Notes under the pieces: generated by a model
Database searches by the model: none
What the model was told of the DNA's origin: nothing
The model's input: the letters and a program-made list of their open reading frames with translations, nothing else
Virus record (IMG/VR): IMGVR_UViG_3300010379_000051
Span: 1-25,510 of that record
Direction: 5' to 3' (one strand)
Length of the DNA stretch: 25,510 nt
DNA from: a virus
Translations under genes and position numbers: made by a program
Shown here: one piece after another, positions 1 to 8,208 of the stretch
Numbering within the stretch: position 1 is the first letter of the stretch
Layout of the letters: each line of letters starts with the position of its first letter

Positions 1-33
1 GAAGATGATGCTGGTGACACCAGCCTGGAGAGC
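1..33. repeat. near-direct repeat, copy 1 (copy 2 at 160-192)
   Basis: Bases 1-33 and 160-192 are identical except at two positions. After that the copies continue to match with a one-base gap (copy 1 lacks the G found at 196). The repeats lie inside two adjacent small genes and code for the same short segment ending in AGVTSI. This looks like tandem gene duplication rather than a mobile element. Confidence 0.6.
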
Positions 34-104
34 GCCTCCTGGTAGATGAGGCCAGCTCCGCCCTCGGCGACGATGGCGATGTCGTTGGGTCCGGGTGTCA
101 GCAT
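1..104 (-). CDS. small virion-like protein, partial (runs off the left edge), probably frameshifted
   Basis: An ATG at 104 follows the TGA of the upstream gene by one base and opens a frame reading MLTPGPNDIAIVAEGG... to the left edge. No product can be named. The last visible stretch matches the neighbouring gene at 106-504: bases 1-33 repeat bases 160-192 with two mismatches. Relative to that copy one base is missing between 36 and 37. If the base is restored the frame continues as GALQAGVTSIIF, parallel to GALPAGVTSITF in the neighbour. So this is probably a paralogue of the neighbour whose frame is broken by a one-base deletion or a sequencing error. The SD site is weak (a GGGG run about 10 bases upstream); translation may be coupled to the upstream stop. 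Confidence 0.4.
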   Translation of the reverse strand, partial: MLTPGPNDIAIVAEGGAGLIYQEALSRLVSPASS

Positions 105-105
105 G

Positions 106-504
106 TCAGTGCCCCAGCGCGCAGTAGGTAAGGTTGGCCGGGACCGTGCCGGGGTTCCGGAAGGTGATGCTGGTGACACCAGCCGGGAGAGCACCGTCCT
201 TGACGAGGATGGCGTTCATGGGCACCTCGTCGGCCGCGCCCATCTGCACGGTCAACGGTTGATCGGTCTTCGCGAACAGGTAGTCGAGCGCGACGGGAGC
301 GAGGTTCGCGACGTTCAACGTGAACGAGCCACCGCCGGGCAGGACCGTGGTGCTGCTGTAGACGTCGTCCTTCGAGCCGGACGCGAACGGCAGGCCGATG
401 GTGTTGTAATTCTCGTTGACGCGGGTGTTGAACGACTGGCCGGGCGCATCCTAGACGAGCTCCTGGAAAGCGATCGACAGCTGGACCTGCAGAACACGAG
501 CCAT
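106..504 (-). CDS. small virion-associated protein with an in-frame amber codon at position 18
   Basis: The gene starts at ATG 504 behind a strong SD (AAGGAGGA, six bases before ATG) and would code for 132 codons ending in TGA at 106-108. Codon 18 is TAG (453-451). Downstream of it the same frame stays clearly coding: DAPGQSFNTRVNENYNTIGL, then a Gly/Ser/Val-rich beta-type segment and an ending FRNPGTVPANLTYCALGH. The pattern of alternating polar and beta-branched residues resembles small jelly-roll-like phage structural proteins, but I cannot name a family. TAG is a normal terminator elsewhere here (gp25-like, tape measure, capsid, zinc protein and 128-aa membrane protein genes), so global TAG recoding is not supported. 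A CAG-to-TAG change, a sequence error, or suppression are the options. A paralogue follows at the left edge. Confidence 0.55.
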
Positions 505-514
505 GACTTCCTCC

Positions 515-970
515 TTAGACGGTCTCGGCCGTGACAGCCGGGATGTCGTTGATGGTGAGCTGGAAATCCGCCTTGCCCAGGAGGCCCATAAAGTGGGCCA
601 CCGCGAAGCGGCTGTTGATGATGCCGGGCTGGCCGTCGATGACGGCGTGGTCGGTGCCCAGGCCGATGCACCCGAGCAAGTCGCACTTGAGGCCCTTGCT
701 CTTGTCACCAGCCCAATTCGCGGGATGGATGAAGACGCCGACGCGGTCCTTCACGTCGAGGACCTCGTACGGGTTGTAACCGAAGAGCGAGAACAGGTGC
801 GGTGCCGGGCGCACCGAGCACACGTAGTCGCCAGCGGGGATGCACGACACGTCGGGCTGGTTGTTGGCTTCCTGAAGCTCGAGGGTCTGGAAGATGTGAC
901 CGTCGAAGGTCAGCCAGCCCTCGGTTCCGTTCGGCCCGGTCTTGGTCCTGTTGAGTATCACCTTCTGCAT
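515..970 (-). CDS. DUF5675-family protein, probable cell-wall-active lysis protein
   Basis: 151 residues. Visible family hallmarks: an N-terminal strand-rich start (VILNRTKTGPNGTEGWLTFDG), an IPAGDYVCSV motif around 44-53, then VFIHPANW with His82 and LLGCIGLGTD with Cys101. The order IPAGxY - IHxxN - GCIxLG is that of DUF5675 proteins, common in phages. The His and Cys layout recalls L,D-transpeptidase-type folds, which is a structural analogy and not a demonstrated activity. The gene begins two bases after the TAG of the single-span membrane protein gene and ends in TAA inside the SD of the next gene. Placement next to a candidate holin and downstream of the fibre suggests a role in host wall degradation or lysis (inference). 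No signal peptide is seen. Confidence 0.65.
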   Translation of the reverse strand: MQKVILNRTKTGPNGTEGWLTFDGHIFQTLELQEANNQPDVSCIPAGDYVCSVRPAPHLFSLFGYNPYEVLDVKDRVGVFIHPANWAGDKSKGLKCDLLGCIGLGTDHAVIDGQPGIINSRFAVAHFMGLLGKADFQLTINDIPAVTAETV

Positions 971-972
971 GA

Positions 973-1359
973 CTACTCCCTATTGCGGAGGTCCTGCTGG
1001 AGCCGCAGGTCGGCCATCGAGTTAGCGATGGCCTTCTGCGCGGCACGACGCTGAGCGTCCGGCAGGCTGTTGAGGATAGCGCGCTGGCTGACTTGTACTT
1101 CGACCAAGACCTTCGTCATCTTGTCGAGTTGCGCGCCGATGTGCTGGAGCTGCTGGACGTCGGCAATCGAGGGAGATGCCTGGACCAAACCGGGCCTGAC
1201 CATCTCGCGCCCCAACCAGCCTCCGCCAGTTATGAGCAGACCGAGGAAGATGGGCAGTTTGAACTGGCTGAGGAAACGGTCGAGCAAGAGCCTGACGCTT
1301 TTGCCGACGGCCGCATCTTCTGCCTCTTCCTGCTGGTGCTGGTCGTTCTCAGGAGCCAT
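973..1359 (-). CDS. single-span membrane protein, holin candidate
   Basis: 128 residues starting at ATG 1359 behind AAGAGGA. The first 20 residues are acidic and Gln-rich (MAPENDQHQQEEAEDAAVGK). One hydrophobic segment follows at about 35-50 (LPIFLGLLITGGGWLG), then a soluble helical tail rich in Gln, Leu and Arg that may form a coiled coil (about 68-128). Size and topology fit a one-span holin, antiholin or other phage membrane anchor, and the next gene is the DUF5675 protein, so a lysis cassette is plausible. No specific holin family is recognised. It ends in TAG two bases before the next ATG; readthrough would add only a few residues before TGA. Confidence 0.55.
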   Translation of the reverse strand: MAPENDQHQQEEAEDAAVGKSVRLLLDRFLSQFKLPIFLGLLITGGGWLGREMVRPGLVQASPSIADVQQLQHIGAQLDKMTKVLVEVQVSQRAILNSLPDAQRRAAQKAIANSMADLRLQQDLRNRE

Positions 1360-1373
1360 GACTTCCTCTTAGC

Positions 1374-4300
1374 TTAGTATGTGAAGTAGGAGCTGGTGGT
1401 GCCGCCGATGTTGGTGGTGCCCGACATCGTGACGCCTGGAGCATTGATGACCTGCCCGGCCGGGGCGCGCAGCGTGTTCAGGTCGAAATTCATGTAGTTG
1501 CCAGCAGGCCCGGTGAACATCGGGATGCCAGCACCAGCACCAGGGAGCACGTCGATGTAGTTGTTGACCACGATTGCCGTCGGGAATGACCCGCCGTTCG
1601 TCGAGAACGACCGGAAGATGCGCGGAGTGTATTCGGTCTCGATGCTGTTGTTGCTGAGGAAGAGCGTCATCGAGTGCGGCGTTGCAGAAGGTCCGAACAC
1701 CACAACGGCGTCTGATGTCGAAGAGCCATTGAAGGTGATTTGCGAATTGCGGATGGTCAGGTTCTTGACCACGTAATTCGGGTCAACGCTGCCAGGAGTA
1801 CACTGGATGGCGTACCCGCTCTGCTGTGACCGCGTCAGCGAGAGGTTGTGGAGCAGGAATCCCTGCCCGGTCAGGTTGATATTGCCGTACACCCGCGTGT
1901 TGGTGATAGGGAAGCCGCTGCCGAAGCCGCCAGCGCCACCGCCGGGCGTCCAGCCGTCGGTGTTGACGGTCATGGCGGCACTAAACGCGCAGCCGTCCAT
2001 CTCGAACCCGTTCAGGTCACACGTACCGAGCGTCGCACGGGAAATGGAGAAATACCCGGTCGAAGCCGACACGTTGATGAGCGAGAAGCCAATGGTGACG
2101 GTGCCATTCGTCTCGACTTGTACAGCGCCTTGAGATGCGACGTTCCGCATACTGGTGTTGCCCTGACTCCCGTCGAGGCAGTAAATGGTGATGTTGTTGA
2201 CGCTGATATCGGTGGCAGTAAAGGTCCAGGCCTGGGTGGCATTGCCCACAATCTTCGACAAGATGATATCGCCCGTAACCGTAGAGCCACGGAGCACGAG
2301 GTTGGCGCATCCGGTCGTGACGGAGCCGATGGTCGTGTTGAAGATGCTGATGGTGCCCAGGGAATCGACCGAGTTGTTGAAGCTGCCGACCGTGCATCCT
2401 TCGATGGTGATGCCACCGCTGACCGTACTGGAAAGCGACATGCTACCGATGTTGCTGCCCACGAACGTCGCTGTGGTTGTGACAGCAGCCATGCTCCACA
2501 GGCCCAGGGTGCACTTGTCAATGGCGAGCGACCCTGCTGGAGAAGCGCCAACGGCCACGATGATAGCTCCGATGTGGCTCGACGTAGCTGTCAACGGGCT
2601 AATGGCGTTGATGTTGATGGCACCGGGCATCACGCATCCGTCCAGGTTGAGAGTCGTGGACGAATTGACGACGATGGTGTTGAGCGAAGCACCCACGGCG
2701 TTAAAGGTGGCGCTCCCGACCGAACCGCCGAAAGTGATGTACTGCGCCATCTGGCCGTTGTTCATCGTAAAGGTGAACTGGTCGGTGACCGTCACGTTCT
2801 GTGAGAACGAGCAGCCATTCGCCACGATGGTACTCGGGCCGCCCGTGTTCGAGAACGACGCCGTGTAGAATTGGCAATTGTCGAATTCGAGGTAGGCACC
2901 GTTCACCGCGTAGCTCACCGCGTAGAGGTTGCTGTTCTTGGCGTAGGTGGCCAGATTGGTCCCGGCCAAATAAGTGAGTCCGCCGTTGAGGTTGCACCCG
3001 TTAATGAAGAGTGCTGCACCAACACCACCGACGGTGAGCAGGGCCGTGAAATTGCAATTGTTGAAGGCGATGCCCTGCGGCTGGATGTAGGCGACTTGTG
3101 CGGAGCCGATGACACAGTCATTGAACTCGAACTGGTCGGTGCCCACGGCGTTCGAGAGCTGCAATTGGCCGCCAGTAGCGGTGAGGTCAGATGAGAAGAC
3201 GCGGATGCGCGACGGCCCGGCTTGCCACGAGATTGCACCTCCTCCCTGCGACAGGCGGCAGTTGTAGAAGTCTCCGCCACCGACAATGGTGCCGACATTG
3301 CCGAAGTAGCAGTTGTAGAACAGGTATCCTTTGTCGCCTAGATTGCCGTTGCGGTCGAAGAGGCAATCGTGGAAAGTGGCGAACCCGTAAGTCGAGGACG
3401 CAAAGGAGACCCCGGTGACGAATTGGCAATCGCGCACCGTGAGGTTGACGTTGTTGATGACGTGGAGCGACGTGCCCGAAGGGCCGAACGTGCCGCTGCT
3501 GATGAGGCACCCGTCGATTTCGTTGTTAATGCCCGTGACCGTCACCGTCGGACCAGCACCGCTCTGGATGAGCAGGTTCTTGAGGACCGAGCCATTCTGG
3601 ATGGTGAACCCGGCCGACCCGGCCGGAAAGACGATAGAAGGCTGGGTGCCCGTGCCGTTCGAGACATCTGTACGGCCCTCGATGGTGAGGTTGTTGGGCA
3701 CGGTGAGCGCGGCCGCGAGGTTCCAAGTGCCGTTGACCACATAGATGCGGATGTTGCTTACAGCCAATCGCGGGTCGGCGATGGCGGCATTGTAGGCAGT
3801 CTGGAAGTCGGTGTGCGTGCAGTCAACGCCGATGATACCGCCAGAACGCACGATGTATTCGGCGGTCATGGGCGTGTTGAAGGTGCCGCCCACGGGTCGC
3901 AGGTCGGTGACTTGCAGGCCGGACCCGGTCAGCTGAACCTGCGCGATGGGCATGATGGTGTGGCCGGGCGCGGCCGTCGGGATGGCGACGTTCTCGGCCG
4001 TCATCTTGATGTCCACCGTCGGGTCGAAGAACTGCACACGCCGAGCTTGCTCGGCGTTGAGCACCGGGTCGGCGATGTACTGGTCGTTGCCGGGCACGGT
4101 GGTCGTGGCCTTCGCATTGGGATTAATAGGGCTGCCCAAGTACTCGCGCCGGAACACGTCGGCGTAGATGTAGCGGACATTGCCGATGGTGCCGATGGTG
4201 AAGCCACTGATGCCGTTGCCTGGAACGCCGCTGTTCAGGTCGGGCAGCAGGTCGCATCGGCGGTTGGCGATGCGTGCGCGTCCGGCCGCCACGATGACGT

Positions 4301-4568
4301 TGATGCCGCTGACCGTGACCAGCCACGAATTGCGGGTGATGCCGTCACCGAAGACGTCGCCCAGCAAGATGCCGGGGCGCATCAGGTCACGGGTCAGCTC
4401 GAGCCGCTCGTAGAGCTGCAGGTCCTGGAGCTCGTTGATTTCAGCATCAACAGCAGGCTTGCCCTCACGGATGATGACGGTCTCGTAATTCTTGAGGATG
4501 TTGGCTGGCCACGTGTCACGGCTGATGGTCGCTTCCGTGCCAGTCGTGAGTGCCAATTCGCTTATCAT
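1374..4568 (-). CDS. beta-helix tail fibre or tailspike protein
   Basis: 1064 residues, the largest gene in the window. The N-terminal ~230 residues hold an attachment region: NYETVIIREGKPAVDAEINE (about 28-47) resembles the 'aELNElQ' signature of DUF4815-type phage fibre heads, and VTDLRPVGGTFN closes that part. From about residue 245 to near the end the chain is made of short repeating turns such as IDGCLI, VRDCQF, FHDCLF, FNDCVI, FNNCNF and LDGCVM, the Asn/Cys/Phe ladder pattern of right-handed parallel beta-helices. That is the usual fold of receptor-binding tailspikes, some of which cut surface polysaccharides; no catalytic site can be assigned. ATG 4568 has a GTGAGGA site and overlaps no gene; the preceding stop TGA forms part of the SD. 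It lies directly after the baseplate genes, as expected for a fibre. Confidence 0.8.
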   Translation of the reverse strand: MISELALTTGTEATISRDTWPANILKNYETVIIREGKPAVDAEINELQDLQLYERLELTRDLMRPGILLGDVFGDGITRNSWLVTVSGINVIVAAGRARIANRRCDLLPDLNSGVPGNGISGFTIGTIGNVRYIYADVFRREYLGSPINPNAKATTTVPGNDQYIADPVLNAEQARRVQFFDPTVDIKMTAENVAIPTAAPGHTIMPIAQVQLTGSGLQVTDLRPVGGTFNTPMTAEYIVRSGGIIGVDCTHTDFQTAYNAAIADPRLAVSNIRIYVVNGTWNLAAALTVPNNLTIEGRTDVSNGTGTQPSIVFPAGSAGFTIQNGSVLKNLLIQSGAGPTVTVTGINNEIDGCLISSGTFGPSGTSLHVINNVNLTVRDCQFVTGVSFASSTYGFATFHDCLFDRNGNLGDKGYLFYNCYFGNVGTIVGGGDFYNCRLSQGGGAISWQAGPSRIRVFSSDLTATGGQLQLSNAVGTDQFEFNDCVIGSAQVAYIQPQGIAFNNCNFTALLTVGGVGAALFINGCNLNGGLTYLAGTNLATYAKNSNLYAVSYAVNGAYLEFDNCQFYTASFSNTGGPSTIVANGCSFSQNVTVTDQFTFTMNNGQMAQYITFGGSVGSATFNAVGASLNTIVVNSSTTLNLDGCVMPGAININAISPLTATSSHIGAIIVAVGASPAGSLAIDKCTLGLWSMAAVTTTATFVGSNIGSMSLSSTVSGGITIEGCTVGSFNNSVDSLGTISIFNTTIGSVTTGCANLVLRGSTVTGDIILSKIVGNATQAWTFTATDISVNNITIYCLDGSQGNTSMRNVASQGAVQVETNGTVTIGFSLINVSASTGYFSISRATLGTCDLNGFEMDGCAFSAAMTVNTDGWTPGGGAGGFGSGFPITNTRVYGNINLTGQGFLLHNLSLTRSQQSGYAIQCTPGSVDPNYVVKNLTIRNSQITFNGSSTSDAVVVFGPSATPHSMTLFLSNNSIETEYTPRIFRSFSTNGGSFPTAIVVNNYIDVLPGAGAGIPMFTGPAGNYMNFDLNTLRAPAGQVINAPGVTMSGTTNIGGTTSSYFTY

Positions 4569-4575
4569 CTTGTCC

Positions 4576-5589
4576 TCACATTTCTTGGATGTAGTAGCCT
4601 ACGGCCAGGGGCTTGCCAGCTTTCTTGTGGATGGCCGAGATGGTCTGGTACGTCCCGGCAATGGGCGTGTTCGTTGCGTCGAGCAGGCAGACCTCGGTGA
4701 TTTCGGCCGCGCCCGGAAGGTCGGCCGAGCGCACGATGCCGATGGCGCGCTTGAGGTTGGTCGAGTACGAGACCACGTGCTTGTTCGGGTCGAGGCTGTC
4801 CACGTACACAGGGACGGTCGCCACGGGCGCGACGCAGCCAGGACCAGCGCCAGACCCGGTGCCGACCTGCAGATATGCGAGGTTGGCGTCCCAGCCGACT
4901 GGCTCCGTCGGTTGCGTCAGCATCCAGCAGAAACCGACGATGTTGTGGTACGGCTTCATCATCTGAGCGGCGTACTCGATGATGGCCGTGTCGCGGGTGT
5001 AGCCCGTAATCTCCGGGAAAATCTGGAAGCCCGTTGGCAGGTAGCCGATACCCTTGAGCGTGTCGATATCAATCCAGACCGAGTGCAGGCCCTCATTCCA
5101 CGAATGGGTGGCGCTGTTCCACACCAGCGCGTTGTTGACGACGCTGGCTCCAGCAAACGATGAAGCGTAGAGCCACAGCTCGAAAATCTTGCATTCGCTG
5201 ACCAGCGAATAATCGATGACGAGCTGCCTTATGTTGTTCTTGGTTGTCGGCATGAAGCGACGGCCGAGGATGTCCACGCCGTAGATGATGCGGTGGAGCA
5301 TGTTGCGCCAGATTGTGATGTTCTGGGCCACGGTGATATCGCCGCGCACGCTTTCTTGGAGCATGTCGCCCCACCGCGCCTGCAGGTTGTCGGGGCGGTT
5401 GATAGTGGACAAGCGCAGGTCATCGTGCACACCATCCACGGCGTCCTGGAAATTGCCATGCTCTTTGGCGATGGCATCCAGCAACGCGTAGATGAGCGTC
5501 AGCGGGTCGTTCTTGTCCCACACAGCGTCGTTGCCGAGCTGTGCGAACATCGACTTGCGCTTTTGCGCTATGGTCGCGACTGTGGGCAT
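4576..5589 (-). CDS. baseplate or tail protein in the gpI position
   Basis: 337 residues from ATG 5589, which overlaps the TAA of the gpJ-like gene (TAATG); an in-frame TTG three codons earlier is inside that gene and lacks its own SD. The N-terminal half is helical (LTLIYALLDAIAKEHGNFQDAVDGVHDDL, in two blocks), with GYLPTGFQIFPEITGYTRDT in the middle. In Mu, P2 and PBSX-type tails the gene after gpJ codes for the gpI/XkdT-neighbour wedge protein that links baseplate and fibres. Position, and an N-terminal region that counts out partner contacts, fit that role, but sequence similarity to a named family is not evident to me. It is followed seven bases later by the fibre gene. Confidence 0.6.
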   Translation of the reverse strand: MPTVATIAQKRKSMFAQLGNDAVWDKNDPLTLIYALLDAIAKEHGNFQDAVDGVHDDLRLSTINRPDNLQARWGDMLQESVRGDITVAQNITIWRNMLHRIIYGVDILGRRFMPTTKNNIRQLVIDYSLVSECKIFELWLYASSFAGASVVNNALVWNSATHSWNEGLHSVWIDIDTLKGIGYLPTGFQIFPEITGYTRDTAIIEYAAQMMKPYHNIVGFCWMLTQPTEPVGWDANLAYLQVGTGSGAGPGCVAPVATVPVYVDSLDPNKHVVSYSTNLKRAIGIVRSADLPGAAEITEVCLLDATNTPIAGTYQTISAIHKKAGKPLAVGYYIQEM

Positions 5590-7019
5590 TACAGCCAAGT
5601 GACCGAATTGAGGTTGAAGTAGGTGTTCTTCTGCACGGACAACGTCGCCAGCGACGAGGGAGTGCCCGTGGGGTAGATGGCGGTGGCCGTGTTGAAGCCG
5701 AGGACGACCTTGAGGCCATTCACGTTGGCTTCGGCCATCTGGCGCAGGGCCTCGGTGACGTAGAGGGTGCCGCCAAGCGGCAGACCGTCAACGTAGGCCT
5801 GTAGGACGGCGAGCATAGCCGCCTGGGCGGCCGCGACCGAAATGCCCGGAGCGTAGAACGGCTGGATGCGAGCGTCCACGTTCTGAATGATGCCCTCTTT
5901 GATGAGCACGTCGGCCGTGATGGGGCGGTAAGCCTCAATCAGGGCGCGCAGGTCGCCCACGGTCTTGTCGGCAAGGAAGGTGACCTGGAAATTGTGGCCG
6001 TTGCGTGCCGGGGCGTTCGTAAAGCTGATGTAGTCCTGCGCACGGTCGGACCCGCCAAAGATGGTTGTGTCTTTAACGAGCGTGTAATCAACGCCGGGCG
6101 TGAGCACCGTCATCGTGTCGAGGTCCAAGACCTGCGTGATGCTGTCCACGGGCTGGCTGCGCTGGGTCGGGAAATCAGGCGGGTCGTACACACCGGGCGA
6201 GAACACGTAAGGATTCGGGTTGTTGAAGGTGAAGGTCTCGCTGAAGCTGGTCGGGTTGAGGTTGCCCTTGAAGTAGATGTCCACTTTGCCACCGACGCCG
6301 GAGTCGCGGGTCATGAGCGGCTCGCCGGGGCCAACAACCGACACCGACGTCACGATGGCGGTCGTGTTGTTGAGCAGGACTGACTTGTAGCTGTTCTCGG
6401 TTCCAGCGTTGGTGCCCTTCAGGATGAGCGCCACACGGGCGCGCAGCGTCGTGTCGGTCTCGATATCTTGACCACCGCTCATTGCGGCGATGTTGTTGAC
6501 TTGGTCGATGTTCGGGACGTTGCTCGTGTTGACCTGAATCTGCCCGGCCAGCACGTTGCCGGACGACCCGGCCACGACGGCCACGACGGGCACATCCACG
6601 TAAAGCGCTCCGGCCGGAATGGACGCCGGAGCCGGGTTCGAGACCGCGATTGCGTCGTAGGCCGTGTATTGTGGGGTCGTGGACCACACGGACCCGGCTG
6701 GGACCGGAACGCCGCCAGCGGGGGCTGGTGTCAGCCGCGACAGACGCACGTAGCCCGTGGCGAATGTGGCTGGGATGCGCGTGAGGTTGAAATCCTGGGC
6801 GATGAGGTCGAGGTCTTGACCGACCGCTTGCTGGATGAAGCTGGCCTGTTGAACCAGCTCGAGCTGGTAGTAATTCTTGTCGAACTCCATCGCGTTCGAC
6901 TCGAGGATGGTACGGATGACCGAGCCTTCGTTGTAGTCGGTCAGCAGGCTCGTGTTGGCCTGCATGTAAGTCATCAGCCGTTGAGCGATGACGCTGAAAG
7001 TGTCCACTACAAGGCTCAT
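5589..7019 (-). CDS. baseplate wedge protein, gpJ-like (Baseplate_J family)
   Basis: 476 residues. The N-terminus (SVIRTILESNAMEFDKNYYQ, then QAVGQDLDLIAQDFNLTR at about 66-83) is the typical start of Baseplate_J proteins. It is followed by a beta domain with VPVPAGSVWSTTPQYTAYDA and the strongly typical GSSGNVLAGQI plus INN/VNNIAAMSGGQDIETDTT-type block (about 150-195). The C-terminal third (ISVAAAQAAMLAVLQAYVDG LPLGG, given here in two parts) is also typical. These proteins form the baseplate wedge ring in contractile tails. The gene follows the gp25-like gene by two bases, the usual neighbour. It ends in TAA overlapping the next ATG. Confidence 0.88.
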   Translation of the reverse strand: MSLVVDTFSVIAQRLMTYMQANTSLLTDYNEGSVIRTILESNAMEFDKNYYQLELVQQASFIQQAVGQDLDLIAQDFNLTRIPATFATGYVRLSRLTPAPAGGVPVPAGSVWSTTPQYTAYDAIAVSNPAPASIPAGALYVDVPVVAVVAGSSGNVLAGQIQVNTSNVPNIDQVNNIAAMSGGQDIETDTTLRARVALILKGTNAGTENSYKSVLLNNTTAIVTSVSVVGPGEPLMTRDSGVGGKVDIYFKGNLNPTSFSETFTFNNPNPYVFSPGVYDPPDFPTQRSQPVDSITQVLDLDTMTVLTPGVDYTLVKDTTIFGGSDRAQDYISFTNAPARNGHNFQVTFLADKTVGDLRALIEAYRPITADVLIKEGIIQNVDARIQPFYAPGISVAAAQAAMLAVLQAYVDGLPLGGTLYVTEALRQMAEANVNGLKVVLGFNTATAIYPTGTPSSLATLSVQKNTYFNLNSVTWL

Positions 7020-7021
7020 GG

Positions 7022-7441
7022 CTACTTCAAGAAGGATGGGAAGATGAAGTTGACTGGTGTGTCTTGGTTCACCAGCATCACCGTCACCAGCAGGTCGAAG
7101 GCATTGTTGGCCGTGTCCTGCAGCTTCACCTGGGTCACCTTCTGGATGCGCGGCTCACGGTTGAGCGACTGCACCACGTACTTGAAGGCAAGCGCCTTGG
7201 CCTGGGCCATGCCCAGACCGAGGAGGCCGTTGATGTTGGCACCGTACTGGCGGTGCATGGGGAGGTCGCCCGGAACCGACTGTAGGCGGTTCAGCAGGGC
7301 TTGCTGGAGATTCGAGCGGCCGCCAATGGTCGCGAAATCCACCAGCCCGTCGCGAGTAGCCACAGCCAAGTCGCCGTTCTTCAGGGTGAGGTCCACCCCG
7401 AAGAGCTGCTGGTCGGTCGGCTGAATGGCTGTCACGGGCAT
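7022..7441 (-). CDS. gp25/gpW-like baseplate wedge protein
   Basis: 139 residues from ATG 7441, chosen because GGAGGAA sits seven bases upstream; an in-frame GTG four codons earlier overlaps that SD. The core NLQQALLNRLQSVPGDLPMH followed by RQYGANINGLLG (about 44-75) is the GPW/gp25 signature: a helix, then the 'Ge.p.hP.yG' turn and a second helix. Gp25-like proteins sit at the inner baseplate and nucleate sheath assembly. Length is usual for the family. It is flanked by the spike gene upstream and gpJ-like gene downstream, the standard order. It ends in TAG, with an in-frame TGA two codons later. Confidence 0.88.
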   Translation of the reverse strand: MPVTAIQPTDQQLFGVDLTLKNGDLAVATRDGLVDFATIGGRSNLQQALLNRLQSVPGDLPMHRQYGANINGLLGLGMAQAKALAFKYVVQSLNREPRIQKVTQVKLQDTANNAFDLLVTVMLVNQDTPVNFIFPSFLK

Positions 7442-7484
7442 ACTTTCCTCCACCTTCCAGTACCACCTGCAAACAGAGGTACAT

Positions 7485-8201
7485 TCACTGCTTCAGGGCC
7501 GCAATCTTAAGTTGAAGGGCAGTCAGGTTGGTCAGCAGGGTTGGGTTCATCGACCCGCTCGGGTAAAGCGCCAGCGACGGGGCGGCCGTGATGAAGTCCT
7601 GGATGGTGTCGTTAAGGATGTTGAGCAGGTCATCTCCGGCCGTGTTCTTAATGGCGAATTGTCCGGACGCGTTCATGTCGAACGTGCCCTGGCCGTTGGT
7701 GATGTTCACGTCGCCGCCGTTGGCGAGGGTCGCCGTCACCTTGTCGTTCTTGAGCGTGATGTCTCCGCCGGACCCGATGGTCGCCGAAGCGCCGTCTTTC
7801 GAGGTGAGCTTGACATTGCCGTCCACGTCAAGCAGGACGATAGCGCCGGATTGGTGCGTCAGCTTCCACTCGCCATTGTTGAATGGCGGAGCGACGTCTT
7901 CTGGTCCGTGTAGGCGGCCTACCACGTAGCCATCGCTGATGCGGCCGCCTTGGAACACTACCAGCACCTCATCGCCAATTTGCGGCATCGATGTGACGCC
8001 GAAGCCGTTGCCTGCATAAGACTCGACGATGCGGAGCGGACCGACGATGATGCCCTCATCGTAGAAGAGTTGGGCCTTTACGGTGTAGGTGTCTGGGTCG
8101 ATGGAGGTGACGATGGCTGGTTCTGGATGCGCGACTTGCTGCGACATCACCTCCGTCACAATCTCCTGAATCATCGAGTAGATATCGCCTTCTTTGCCCA
8201 T
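7485..8201 (-). CDS. baseplate spike protein, gpV/gp45-like
   Basis: 238 residues. The N-terminal half contains an OB-fold with the family hallmark MPQIGDEVLVVFQGGRISDG followed by YVVGRL (about 72-97), as in gpV of P2 and gp45 of Mu. Residues about 115-185 are short repeating strands (VKLTSKDGASATIGSGGD, ITLKNDKVTATLANGGD, VNITNGQGTF) that would build the triple-stranded beta-prism of the puncturing spike. The last ~45 residues are helical. No HxH metal-binding tip and no lysozyme domain are visible, so it appears to be a simple spike. It follows the hub gene with a seven-base gap; its own SD is weak, so translation may be coupled. Confidence 0.85.
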   Translation of the reverse strand: MGKEGDIYSMIQEIVTEVMSQQVAHPEPAIVTSIDPDTYTVKAQLFYDEGIIVGPLRIVESYAGNGFGVTSMPQIGDEVLVVFQGGRISDGYVVGRLHGPEDVAPPFNNGEWKLTHQSGAIVLLDVDGNVKLTSKDGASATIGSGGDITLKNDKVTATLANGGDVNITNGQGTFDMNASGQFAIKNTAGDDLLNILNDTIQDFITAAPSLALYPSGSMNPTLLTNLTALQLKIAALKQ

Positions 8202-8208
8202 GGCCTGC

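Noticed and set aside
451-453. Phage-wide reassignment of TAG to an amino acid
   Set aside because: TAG ends the tape measure, gp25-like, capsid, zinc-ribbon and 128-aa membrane protein genes at the expected places, so TAG works as a stop here.
1848-2804. Long plus-strand frames (about 318 codons) in the fibre and similar ones near 6468, 14176 and 8383
   Set aside because: All lie fully opposite recognised genes, have Arg/Asp/His/Val-rich composition and lack motifs.
3369-4700. A 443-codon open frame on the plus strand across the fibre gene
   Set aside because: It is Arg/Asp/Val/Gly-rich and mirrors the fibre gene, which has a convincing beta-helix sequence and SD. GC-rich codons open opposite frames by chance.
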